The notes beneath the pieces are model-generated. The model made no database searches, was not told the origin of the DNA, and saw nothing but the letters and a program-made list of their open reading frames with translations. DNA of 64,000 nucleotides. It comes from Littorina saxatilis (taxonomy: Eukaryota > Mollusca > Gastropoda > Littorinimorpha > Littorinidae). Numbering within the stretch: the stretch's first letter is position 1; the number at the start of each line of letters is the position of its first letter. Positions 9,901 through 18,800 of the stretch are shown one piece after another. Location: contig NC_090246.1 in assembly GCF_037325665.1 (NCBI RefSeq), forward strand, positions 58,562,004 to 58,626,003, in the 5' to 3' direction. A program made the translations under genes and the position numbers.

Positions 9901-12053
9901 TGCTGGATACCCCAACAGATGTCAGGAACAACAATGCTTCAGCAAAAATACTTGTAGCCAACTTACTAGGAGCCGTTGCACCAAGCAGACCTAATTCACC
10001 GCACTTCAGCCAAAAGTCCTGCACACACACACAGCCAGAACTGAAATAGTAATAATCATGTGATTGAGTCATTTTCTTCACAGAAATTACCTTACCTTCT
10101 TTATAAAGGGTGGTCCAACTAAAAAAAACTAGCAACATTTTTTTTAACTCTTAATAATCCCTCACATCTTTTCTAATTATGATTCCAAGCTGCTATTTAA
10201 TATTTATATCTCTGCCAATTTAAATTCTGATGTAGTTCAAAACTGCGAGGAATGATTCTCACATGCCCTATTTCTGAAACGAACTTTGAAAAACTACATG
10301 TATAATATAAGATATTCATGATACAAATGAAGTTTACAGAATCAAATAACATGCCTTCTTCTAATTCACATTAAACTGCAAGCGTTACCTTCATATCAGC
10401 AAAGGAGTTTGTTTTGTCAATCTCCTGTGCCTTCGGTGCCAGTTCTTTCTGGCAAAACTGGAAGACACTTTCCCGAAGCTGTAAGTACAAAATATAGAAT
10501 TATAAATCAGTTACATGAAAGTATTTTTCAAATATTTCATCTCTCAAATTAGTCTGTATGTATGTATACAGCTAAACTAACAATTAACTCTAACCCTTTC
10601 GCTGCCAATCAAAACTTGCGTATGTGCATTTCTGACTGCCAGGGAATATTGGAGTTCGGGGTGTAATAATTCACAAAAAATTATAACTCCAAACTGGCAG
10701 TAGGTAGGTAAGTAAAACCTATGTTATTTTTAAAGGAAATTGAACCAAGAATCTGTTTTTAGTGTCTAATCATGGAAATAATAATTAGTTTGGCTTATAA
10801 TGATGTTTAAATATGAACTTTTGAAAAATCAGTCCGGCGCATCTTCCGGTGCCTGTGGATCAAACACAGGTGGCTGTTTTGCTTGCTCCAAGAAAGGATT
10901 ATATTTATAATCACTGTCATCTACCTGTTTCCAACGAATCGTCCGAAAGAAGATCTCCCCCTTCCCCTGTTAGTATCCATAATCATTTGCACCGCCTGTA
11001 GCGTCAGTCCGGCTTTGTTTTTCCCTACTAGGGCCCGGTCGACTGTCACCGTTAGCCATTTTGACGAGTCGAGATTTCTCTCCCCTACCCTGTCGCCAAG
11101 ACCGAAAATAGCCTTCAGACGCAAAACCGCGTCACCATTTATGTTTATTTATGAGAATGATGTATCCTTCCAAGCCATTGGCTGCTATTTGTGTGTCAGC
11201 AGTGACGTAGCATTTCTGGAAAATCCCGGAACGGAGAAGACGGGTAAACCCGTCCTAAGGCACTGCGGCTGCACATGTAAGCGCATGACGGTTATACCCG
11301 TCATAAGGCAGTCAAAGGGTTAAGGGATACATAACTGCCATGCTGCCACACTGGCATATTTTTTGGCTTGTAAAACAATTGGTTTCCCACACTCTCTCAC
11401 CGCCCTTCTCTGTCTCTCTCTTCTGGTGATTTTATGCAGTACAGAGTATACAACTTTTTTTAAATTGATATTTTTCAATGAAATGTGTGATTATGTGTAT
11501 GGTGCTATTTAAGCTTGCAATGGTTGCTCACTTGCAATCTGCTCTTTAATACTTTACACACAACACAATGAATTTGACCCAGACCACCACTTATTCTATT
11601 ACCTTCTTTAAAGAATTAATTTTTATTCTCTCCCACGTACTCAATCTCTCTCTCTGTTTCTCAGGCGTTTCTTTAGACAAACTTTACCTCGCCTGATTTA
11701 CCGATTCTAAGTGGTTGTTATTTGTTAAGGCTTTTTAAACATTTTCAGAATGTATATTCAAGTACATGGTGTACTTTACATACCTACTCAAACAATATGA
11801 TACATAATGATACATGATCTGAAGTTGTAAACTTTTCACACAGTAAAGAGCACTCTCAAGGGCAACATGTTTTGTGTGTCATATCGCTCGTAAGGTGACA
11901 GTTTACCTGTTTCTGTTCCTCTGAAAGATTATACAGTGTATCATTGATTGGAAAATATGAACAGGAGCGTGTAGGAACGCTCAAACGAGTTGGTTTCGCC
12001 AAAACAGTTCGCAGTGAGCGACCCATGCTCAAAGTCCTCGCCATGGTCGCCAT
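857..12053 (-). CDS. IVD: Isovaleryl-CoA dehydrogenase, ten exons, 3' end outside window
   Basis: Mitochondrial FAD flavoenzyme of leucine breakdown that oxidises isovaleryl-CoA to 3-methylcrotonyl-CoA and passes electrons to ETF. Coding exons in gene order: 11907-12053, 10389-10478, 9967-10018, 8977-9146, 8381-8474, 7887-8023, 7473-7569, one of three exon-8 copies (6734-6827, 5927-6020, 4044-4137), 1645-1726, 857-961. All junctions are GT-AG and phases are continuous, giving 356 residues. The product follows human IVD along its length: basic N-terminal presequence, [61 protein letters not shown][IL]ER with the catalytic Glu, and [12 protein letters not shown]. About 70 C-terminal residues (human DCAGVILYSAE to the end) are missing and must lie left of base 1. 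The three exon-8 copies are the main oddity. The start chosen is ATG at 12053 in a good context (AAGATGG); an in-frame ATG at 12110 is less likely. Confidence 0.97.
1020..1484. mobile_element. MITE copy of the GTGGTACCTGCAATGTGAGG family, split by a SINE
   Basis: The ends resemble copies at 22753-22925, 24698-24862 and 57222-57396: CTGATGAGAG near the start, ACCAAAATATACCTGTCATG in the middle, then GTAGGGACAC and TGGTCCC. No coding capacity. Interrupted by a SINE at 1144-1413. Confidence 0.7.
1144..1413 (-). mobile_element. tRNA-headed SINE
   Basis: Minus strand. The head has an A box (TAGCTCAGTCGGTAGCG) and a degenerate B box (GTGAGTTCGTCCC); the tail is (CAAA)n. Flanked by 10-bp duplications AAGTCCACCC at 1134-1143 and 1414-1423. 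Related to the copies at 51331-51715 and 50763-51062. Confidence 0.88.
1645..1726 (-). CDS. IVD: IVD exon 9
   Basis: One base completing Gly, then [20 protein letters not shown] and TKIGHFQ. REAFG.KIGHFQ is the third family signature. Acceptor TTTCAG, donor GTATGT. Confidence 0.96.
2233..2288. repeat. Tandem duplication, 27-bp unit
   Basis: Two exact copies of a unit AAGTAAGATTTTTAAGCACA plus TGCAGAACA in IVD intron 8. Confidence 0.8.
2303..2670. mobile_element. TTAA-flanked MITE
   Basis: TTAA at each end, with inverted termini AGGCATATGTAC and GTACATATGGCT. 368 bases, noncoding, in IVD intron 8. TTAA duplication suggests mobilisation by a piggyBac-type transposase. Confidence 0.72.
3484..3913. 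mobile_element. MITE of the CCCCCTTTTAAGACC family, with nested MITE
   Basis: The left end CAGTGAAATGGACCCC.TTTCAAGACC and right end GTCTTAAAGGGGGGTTCCA are inverted relatives. A related copy is at 8629-8829. A TTAA-flanked MITE sits inside at 3516-3766. Confidence 0.6.
3516..3766. mobile_element. TTAA-flanked MITE with CCCCTTCACTGCC ends
   Basis: TTAACCCCTTCACTGCC at the left and GGCAGTGAAGGGGTTAA at the right are exact inverted repeats with TTAA duplication. 251 bases, noncoding. Confidence 0.85.
4044..4137 (-). CDS. IVD: IVD alternative exon 8, copy C (ancestral-like)
   Basis: Ninety-four bases, open throughout, coding (A)[17 protein letters not shown] then [13 protein letters not shown](G). 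Acceptor CCAG without a strong pyrimidine tract; donor GTAAGT, the best of the three. LVLAGGPVG is the closest match to human LVLAGGPLG, so this copy probably encodes the standard enzyme. Confidence 0.93.
4328..5250. mobile_element. Nonautonomous TIR element with a nested repeat
   Basis: Termini AGTCTGTTTACGG (left, about 4349) and CCGTAAACAGACT (right, 5219) plus flanking ACACACAAAAAA/TTTTTTGTGTGT are inverted repeats of about 30 bases. A second repeat family fills about 4372-5045 inside it. No transposase seen. Confidence 0.65.
4372..5045. repeat. Interspersed repeat, copy 1 (AAGAGGCGAAGC ... CTTACGTGAGCC)
   Basis: Shares AACAAGAGGCGAAGC, GAAATCGACAAACAGTAACA, CTAGATCTAGATCTGTCTG and the end GCATAGGCTACACTTACGTG with a copy at 40728-41167 in iPLA2 intron 11. 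Family not recognised. Confidence 0.75.
5927..6020 (-). CDS. IVD: IVD alternative exon 8, copy B
   Basis: Ninety-four bases, open throughout, coding (V)[17 protein letters not shown] then [13 protein letters not shown](G). Acceptor AACAG, donor GTGAGA. It keeps the catalytic LDLER, but the following helix differs most from human IVD (CLGGAG against LVLAGG), with glycines where bulky residues are usual. Confidence 0.92.
6734..6827 (-). CDS. IVD: IVD alternative exon 8, copy A
   Basis: Ninety-four bases, open throughout, coding (A)[17 protein letters not shown] then [13 protein letters not shown](G). Acceptor CTACAG, donor GTGAGA. The same length, phase and core as the two copies further downstream. 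It keeps the catalytic Glu (equivalent to human mature Glu254) but has VFVAGGIV where human IVD has LVLAGGPL. It is the copy nearest exon 7. Confidence 0.93.
7473..7569 (-). CDS. IVD: IVD exon 7
   Basis: Codes [20 protein letters not shown] to LIFEDCKVP plus one base. The spare base sets the phase that every one of the three exon-8 copies needs. Acceptor TTGCAG, donor GTAAAC. Confidence 0.96.
7887..8023 (-). CDS. IVD: IVD exon 6
   Basis: Codes [20 protein letters not shown] through VVYAKTDFS to GITAFLIEK, the FAD-binding beta-barrel domain. K.WITNG is the second acyl-CoA dehydrogenase signature. Acceptor ACACAG, donor GTAAAG. Confidence 0.96.
8381..8474 (-). CDS. IVD: IVD exon 5
   Basis: Codes [20 protein letters not shown] through [11 protein letters not shown] plus one base. 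AMSE.N.GSDV is the flavin- and substrate-contacting signature of acyl-CoA dehydrogenases. Acceptor TCACAG, donor GTAAGG. Confidence 0.96.
8629..8829. mobile_element. MITE of the CCCCCTTTTAAGACC family
   Basis: The left end GTGAAACCCCCTTTT and right end AAAAGGGGGGTTCC form an inverted pair; the interior holds several AAAAGGGAGGGAGTC repeats. In IVD intron 4. Confidence 0.6.
8977..9146 (-). CDS. IVD: IVD exon 4
   Basis: Codes [20 protein letters not shown] through [17 protein letters not shown] to KYLPK. This is the N-terminal helical domain of acyl-CoA dehydrogenases and the IVD-type SYG.HSNLC.NQ segment. Acceptor TTACAG, donor GTAATA. Confidence 0.96.
9475..9835 (-). mobile_element. Two LINE 3' ends in tandem
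   Basis: Minus strand. The upstream piece (about 9640-9830) codes [10 protein letters not shown] and a frame ending [20 protein letters not shown], the usual C-terminal tail of a LINE reverse-transcriptase protein, then a TGATCGACAAGAAGAAG tail. The second piece (about 9475-9640) ends [15 protein letters not shown] and another GAAGAAGAAG tail. Both are dead 5' truncations in IVD intron 3. Confidence 0.7.
9967..10018 (-). CDS. IVD: IVD exon 3
   Basis: Fifty-two bases coding [17 protein letters not shown] plus one base. The [11 protein letters not shown] segment matches human GNLGVLGITAP. Acceptor GTGCAG follows a CA/TG run; donor GTAAGT. Confidence 0.95.
10389..10478 (-). CDS. IVD: IVD exon 2
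   Basis: Thirty whole codons, [20 protein letters not shown] and onward to ADMK. The segment [13 protein letters not shown] is nearly identical to human IVD. Acceptor TTACAG, donor GTAACG. Confidence 0.95.
10590..11323. mobile_element. TTAA-type MITE with CCCTTTCGCTGCC ends
   Basis: The left end TAACCCTTTCGCTGCC and right end GGCAGTCAAAGGGTTAA are inverted relatives of the element at 3516-3766. 734 bases; an ORF inside has no recognisable domain. Confidence 0.75.
11907..12053 (-). CDS. IVD: IVD exon 1 (start, mitochondrial presequence)
   Basis: Residues 1-49, starting [20 protein letters not shown] and ending NLSEEQKQ. The first 30 residues are rich in Arg, Ser and Thr with no acidic residue, as in a matrix-targeting peptide. 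[14 protein letters not shown] matches the start of mature human IVD. Donor GTAAAC; the exon ends on a codon boundary. Confidence 0.93.
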
Positions 12054-12984
12054 CTTGAAATGAGAGTTGTTTGCCCCTGAATCGTCTGCTTCCTGTGTTT
12101 TTGTTGTCAACTTGTGATGTACATGTCGTGCGCGGTCTTGTAAATTTGGTAAGATTTAATGTCATTGTGTCTTGTACTTCTTGTTTATTACACCATGAAT
12201 ATCAACTGTAAGTGTGAGTATATTGGTTTGATATTTGGAAGATTGTAAGTGGTTTAAACTTACGCAGAAAAGCAGACGTTTGACTCTTTGAGTCATCTTC
12301 AAATATATGCGTCGCAGTTAGCGTCGCTTGCTGCTAACGTACTAGACTGAGGGACAAAATAACATGTCGTTCCTTTTGATTAAAAATGTTGTATATGTAG
12401 TGAATGTGGATTTCCCTGACGGCCTCTTACGGAGTAAGGGAAACAACTCCCCTTTTCCCTCCGAACCAATAAGCCACGCTTCGGCGGGCTTATTGGTTAG
12501 TGTTTACCGAAGATCCCAACCAGAACAGACGTACACACTGACAGCGCGCCGTAACAAGAGACTTAGGTAAATCTACCTGTTGGGTCTCGCTACCTTTATG
12601 TGACTCAACTATGTAGTCGTGACATTATGCTGTCCGGGCTTACGATAAGGCTGGGCCTTACAAGCCCCGGGCGGCGTTTACGTCTCTTAATTAGCAGCAC
12701 TTTCCGAGCTGGGCTTGGGTGCTGCCTTTTACCACGTGTGTTTTCATACGTCGGAGCGATAGAATGCATGCGTGAAATGTCTCGTCTTGTCATATGTTTA
12801 CAGCTCGGCCGTCACTACAATGGTGTCAGAAGTTCGTTTTACGAACCTGCGCCGGCGTATAGCTGTGGCTAATATTTTTTTTCAATTGATATTTTTGTTT
12901 GAGTTACAGAGGGTGAGCCTGCTCTTACAGGTAGGTAGGCTGTTATCGGGCAGGGGTTAGCCTGGGACCGTAGCAGTGTCCTAG

Positions 12985-13380
12985 GTTTGACTTCCGTGCC
13001 TTTTCTGTTTTGTGCGACGTGTTGGTCGCTGCATGTCGGGGTGTTCTGTCCACGGCTCTGTATTTCCCGTGAGTGCATTGATAATGTTGTTATGGGCACG
13101 TGAGGGAAGGGTCACTTTACAATATGGCGACAGGCCAGTGACCATCTTCCTGACATCACATGACCTCGTGAATATTGAGTGGGGTTGTGTGGACCATGCT
13201 CCGGTGCATTTTTGGGAGATACTCTGTTTTGTTGTGTTTTTTCCCCCTATGAAAAAAACATTTCTGTTTTATGTGACATGTTACAACCTGCATGTCAACA
13301 TGTGTTGTCTGAAACATTATATTTCTCAGAAATGCGCTGATAATGTTTATTGGCACGTGAGGGAAGGGTCACTTACCTTT
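12985..13380. repeat. Tandem duplication inside the promoter region
   Basis: Two units of about 265 bases, each containing TTTTCTGTTTT.TG.GAC, CTGCATGTC and ending GGCACGTGAGGGAAGGGTCACTT (first end near 13114, second near 13371). They are diverged, so the duplication is not recent. Confidence 0.65.
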
Positions 13381-13735
13381 TACCACGTGTGTTTACATGT
13401 ACGTCAGAGCGATAGAGTGCATGCGTGAAATGTCTCATCTTGTTATATGTTTACAGCTCGGCCGTTACTACATATACATGTAAATGAAGACCAGTTGTAC
13501 ATTATATTGTAGTGTGTGTGTGTTGATCCGTAAGGGAAACAACTCCCTTTTCCCCTCCCTTGACCGGAACTAATAAGCCACGCTTCGGCGGGCTTATTGA
13601 TTAGCGTTATTCCGAAGACGAAGAAGACAAACGTTTTGCACCAAGCGCGCCATAACAAGAGACTTAGGTAAGTCTACCTGTTAGGGCTCGCTAACCTTTA
13701 TGTGACTCAATGATGTAGTCGTGGCGTTATGCTGG

Positions 13736-14187
13736 CTACCAGTAAGTTCGTCACACGGTAGATTCGTCACCCGTGATGAAGTTACCGGCAGGGGTGGGCG
13801 GGTGTTTATCTATGCGGCTTAGAGCTTATGCTTTCAGATGTTTGATTTGTGGGAGAGATTCAAGATTCACATTTTTTAGAGAGAGAGAGACGGACGTACA
13901 TACACCCACATCCATGACACGCACGCACACACACGCACACTCACACACACCATCGCACACACACACACGCGCGACCAAGAGAGAGAGAGAGGGAGTCCTA
14001 TGACTTCAACCTCACTGTCAAGGAGCCGGGCAGAGAAACTCAATGTGAGGAGAGGGAGGGGTGGAAGGAGGGCGTGGGAGAGAGAGAGAGAGAGAGAGCC
14101 GCGCTCGGACTACTGTGGCGAAGTTACTGTGGCGAAGTTATCGGGACCGGTGACGAATCTACCGTGTGACGAACTTACTGGTAGCCA
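13736..14187. mobile_element. Nonautonomous TIR element (hAT-like MITE) in promoter block A2
   Basis: Near-perfect 36-base terminal inverted repeats (left begins GGCTACCAGTAAGTTCG, right ends CGAACTTACTGGTAGCC) enclose GA- and CA-rich sequence without a gene. The flanks [AG]TTATGCT repeat as an 8-bp target duplication. It splits block A2, which reads on at 14188. Confidence 0.8.
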
Positions 14188-14230
14188 TTATGCTGGCCTT
14201 ACTAGCCCGGCGTTTACTTCTTTTATAGAT

Positions 14231-14867
14231 ACCCCCCGCGGGTTAGGGGGAGTCCCATATCGGTTGGGACTAGAAAGAATTTACCCGATGCTACCCAGCA
14301 TGTCGTAAGAGGCGACTAACGGTTCTGTTTCTTCTCTTCTTTTGTCTTATTTCTGCCTTACCAGTCCTTTCACCTATATTTCCTTCCAAGAAAACTCTCC
14401 CTACTATTTCCTGCAGTTTTCCAATTCTTTTCTTGTTGTCTTATTTCTACCTGACTGGATCCATCACCTTTATTTCACTTACCAAAAGTCTTCTTTTCCA
14501 CATCCTTATTTCTCTGCACCCCGCATGTCGTATGAGGCGACTAACGGATTCTGTTTCTCCTTTAACCCTTGTTAAGTGGTTCTTGTATAGAATATAGTCA
14601 ATGTTTGTAAAGGTTTTAGTCAAGCAGTATGTAAGAAATGTTTAGTCCTTTGTACTGGAAACTTGCATTCTCCCAGTAAGGTCATATATTGTACTACGTT
14701 GCAAGCCCCTGGAGCAATTTTTTTTATTAGTGCTTTTGTGAACAAGAAACACTTAACAAGTGGCTCTATTCCATCTCCCCCCTTTCCCCTATCCCATCTC
14801 CCCCTTTCCCTCGTCGCGATATAACCTTCGTGGTTGAAAACGACGTTAAACACCAAATAAAGAAAGA
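14231..14867 (+). mobile_element. SINE-like retroposon with 12-bp target duplication
   Basis: Flanked by TCTTTTATAGAT at 14219-14230 and 14868-14879. The body begins ACCCCCCGCGGGTTAGG and ends in an A-rich tail (AAATAAAGAAAGA) after GACGTTAAACACC. An internal segment GCATGTCGTA.GAGGCGACTAACGG occurs twice (about 14299 and 14524). A relative sits at 53968-54446. Confidence 0.8.
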
Positions 14868-15136
14868 TCTTTTATAGATCTAGCAGCACTTTCCGAGCTG
14901 GGCTTGGGTGCTGCCTTTTACCACGTGTGTTTTCATGTACGTCGGAGCGATAGAATGCATGCGTGAAATGTCTCGTCTTGTTATATGTTTACAGCTCGGC
15001 TTTCACTACAATATCCTAAATCATAAATTTCTATCCAGTGCCTCCTTAATTTTATTCATGTATATATATATGAATCTGTTGCAGGATCGGACAGTACTGT
15101 AACTGTGACTGAGCCAGGTAGTATAGTTCTGCAGAG

Positions 15137-15249
15137 ATGGATAATCTGTTTAAACAGTTCACAACCACAGTGGGTGGGATGATCAACATGGCAACAGCAA
15201 CAATTTCACCCTTCAAAATACAGTCCATAGATTTTGAATCCTACAAAGG
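15137..15249 (+). CDS. PLA2G6: iPLA2 exon 1 (start codon)
   Basis: Starts [20 protein letters not shown] and ends ESYKG. It resembles human MQFFGRLVNTFSGVTNLFS only loosely. An acceptor TTGCAG at about 15085 precedes the ATG, so a 5'UTR intron is likely. Donor GTAGGC. Confidence 0.85.
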
Positions 15250-15823
15250 GTAGGCATGCATGTAATGTGTTTTGTGTTGTGTGTTTGTTAATTAAGGAAA
15301 CATAGTATTTATACTGTATTGTGAAACACACATTATCTCTCTCTAGGTAACTTTATCACTCCATTTTTCCTTTGTCTCTCTTGATCTTTGCCCCTTTCTC
15401 TTCCGTTGTCTCTGTTTCTGTCGATCTGTCTCAGAGAGAGAGAGAGGCAGATCTATAAAACACACTCAAACAAACTAACACACTCACTCAGACACCCACA
15501 AACACACGGACACACAAACACACACACACCAAGCTCTCTAGCTGATTATCTTTCCCATCTCTCCCTTTGCCCCTCTCTCTTCCGTTGTCTCTCACTCTCT
15601 CTGTCTCGGAGACACAGGCAGTCAGACAGAGAGAGACAGATTAAACAGACACACACATATGCAAACACACACACACACACAGCTATCCGACTATCTGTCC
15701 CTTCTAAAGTTTTTTCTTTGTGTCTCCCTTTGCCCCTCTCTCTTCCGTTGTCTCTCTCTTCCTCTGTCTCAGAGACACAGGCAGTCAGTCAGAGAGAGAC
15801 AGATTAAAAGCACACACACTTAC

Positions 15824-15858
<35 letters not shown>

Positions 15859-18800
15859 TAAAGAAATGTTTCTTCATCCACTCATACTTGAAATTATAAT
15901 GCTGTATACGTTATTATTCTCAGCAGCAAATGTGTCAGTTAATTAAATCCAAGATATATATGAGTTTGTTGTGAAGGAATCATGTATTTTTGTTTGTTTT
16001 TCAGTGCACAGATTGTTCAGCAGAAAGAATGCATGTACTTGTACAAAAAGCCTGGACTGTCGGAGTGTGTTGTTGTCAGTGTTGGACCCAGTAAAAAACA
16101 CTACAGGTGATTTGATGATTGTTTCCTGATCAGATATATATATTTAAATGTCTCACCTTGATCAGACTAATTACTTAACATGTTGTTTAGTCACGTACAT
16201 GTTCAGCATTACTATAATTTGTGTGCTAACAAAACATTTCACATTTGTGCTCATGCATTTGTGGCATGAAGAAGGAATTAGGACTGGACAATCGTGGCAA
16301 AATGAAGCGGAAAAATGGGCCAGTTTCGGATGACTGTACCAATAGCTACAAGTCTAAACAGCAGAAGCAGCAGATTTTCTTGGAGAAATATAAGAAAGAG
16401 CCAGGAATTGTGGAGTCTACTATGGGAAAAAGTCATGCACACTGCAAGTATTGTAAATCAGATTTTTCCGTTGCCCATACTGAAAAATATGACATCGAAC
16501 GACACTGCAGTTCCAAAACTTACCTGGACAAGGTTGCTGCCAAGGAATTATGAAGTTCATTCCCGCAAAGCAAACCCTGCCAGAAGAAAAGGCTGTAGTC
16601 CGCGCTGAAGCAATGTTTTCTGAGATGATTGTAAAAATGAACTTGCCACTGTCAACCGCAGATGTTATTTCACGAACTTCATCTTTTCATTATCAATCTG
16701 TTTGGAAGACACTGGTTATTATGATAATGCTATACACCGACAGGTAAATAAAATTGTTTTATGCCTGTTGTATTGGAAGGAGTTAAATTCTGAAGGTGTT
16801 CACAAGACATGATATTCTTACACAAACACGTTTGAACCCACGCGTACATTTTCCCTAGCCCATATGGCTTTGCTTGCAAAGTACACCAACTTTTTGAAAA
16901 ATACACTTAACTTTTTGGGAAAGTACTCTTGCCTCGGGTTTAGGGTAAACAGGTCTGTGATTGGATTAATTCTGTAAATTTGAGTCGCTAGAGACCATGT
17001 AGAACCTTTTCTGAAAACAGTACTGACGACATACATGATAACAGATATGTAGTTCGTCTCATTTCATGTTTAGTGCTTCACAGGGCCTTCTCCATTCATT
17101 TCTTGCACAACATTTTTTCGGGCTTGTACAACAGTTTCGGGAGCCCTGTATATTTTGTGTATAATACATATTTATATGGAATGGATAAGTTATTTCCTGA
17201 GTTTGTGAGGCTTAATTGAATGAACTGAGTTAGGGCTGGACAGAAATTGCATTGAAGATTGTTGATTAGAACGGTTTTTGGCTTCAGACCCTTAATTTGA
17301 GTGGCAAAACTAATCCTTAGTAATCATATAATTTTGAACAACATGCATATTTAGTTAGCCACTATGTACAGAATTTCAAAGGTTGACCTTGTGTACTCAT
17401 TGTTTCAGCTTGTTTCGGCAGACAAATGAAGTGGAAGCAAAGCTCACCTTTGAGGCTATATGCAAAACACTTGTTTTGGTTGGCCGAGCATGCCCTCAAC
17501 TTCTAACAGAGGATGTCCTGCAGAAGGTTTGTGACACAGCAAGAGACAGACCCACATGGAATGCTGTTCATGTCACTGCCTATGTTGGTCTGCATGGCGC
17601 TTTGGAGCACAAAGAATTTCAAGGGTGAGCTGTTATGTTTGTGTATTGAAATCCAAAGCAGGTAGACTGATAAATCAAGCATTAAAAAAACACAAGGAAG
17701 GTAGGTTAGTGGAACAATTAATTTTAGACAAAAATGAAACATTGAAATGTAAATGTTTGGTTTGTTTATAATTGAACATTCTATAAACTTACCTTTTTTA
17801 TGCAATTATGGTATTAATGTAGTCACTATGTGGATCGAGAAGCACCACAGTCTGTTTAGAAGCTCTTTCTGGTGCAATTTTGGATTCGGAGTATAAAAAA
17901 GAATGTGAGTGCTTCTTAAAACATATTGCATGTTAATTTGTACAGGCTGATAAACACAGCGTGTCCAGCAACCCAGATGACCCCCCTGATGGCCAGTGTG
18001 ATGGGCAAGCAGCCTCAGAGCCTTGAGATGCTGCTACGTAAGGGAGCGTCGGTCAACCTGGTGGACAAACAGGGCAACAGTGTCTACCACCTTGCGGTCA
18101 TCTCCTGTCCTCTGGCCATCACGGTTAGTGGATCAGATTATTCTTTATTCAACAAATTAATTTAATTTTGAGGATGAAAGTCGCTTGTTCATTTCAATGC
18201 TTGTTATTCTCTCAGGTGCCAGGAGAATGGTTCCGAATAACTCTCGCTCACTCGATTACACATGTCGTATGCATTTAGAGCGCTTACATCCCTTTGTTTA
18301 TCAGATATTCCTTATTCCATTTTTACCTCTTCTCCCTCCAACTTCCCTCCGGCCTACCCCCCCTACTCTACTGTCTACCCCCAACACCTGCGCTGTGAAG
18401 ATACCAGTGTGGCCTGTTGTGCCTTGATCATCCTCTAGCTGGTTTTCATGGTTTTTGAATCAGTTAAGTCATTCCTTTATGCAGGTTCCCTCCACATTTT
18501 TATTTATTTTCTATAACATTGAAAGCCCCGTGCCCCCATTTCCCTTAGTTTTCGCCACTCTCTATTGACCGTGTGTGGTCATTTTTTTGGGGGAGGCATA
18601 TATATAGGAGTGAGGAGGGTACGTAGACTGACAGTGTTAAAAAACTTCACATCAGGTCAAATAAAATGAGTTCAGATATGGTCAAGGCTCAGGAGGTGGC
18701 TCGAGTGCAGAAATCACCAGCTGGCATTTTTGACTGATTCTAAGGTTGAAAATAAAGAATCAATGAAATCAAACTCTGGTCACTTGTTCTTATATAATCA

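Larger units (their letters stand above)
12054..15136. promoter_or_regulatory. Divergent IVD / iPLA2 intergenic region with duplicated promoter-like block
   Basis: The two genes are head to head. Block A1 (about 12419-12680) and B1 (12686-12822) recur as A2 (13528-13735 plus 14188-14230) and B2 (14880-15012), with a partial extra B copy at 13373-13475. Each A block holds an inverted pair of AATAAGCC/GGCTTATT arms (a true CCAAT pair in A1) and then a sequence ending GAGACTTAG followed by GTAAAT or GTAAGT, which reads as the donor of a noncoding first exon. Inference: two promoter/first-exon units for iPLA2. No TATA box is evident. Confidence 0.5.

Noticed and set aside
10883-11323. 146-codon frame near IVD intron 1
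   Set aside because: It lies inside a TTAA-flanked MITE and ends at its terminal repeat; no domain seen.
12054-12110. In-frame upstream ATG extending IVD by 19 codons
   Set aside because: The extension (MTTKTQEADDSGANNSHFK) is acidic and unlike a mitochondrial presequence; the ATG at 12053 has a better context and matches the human start position.
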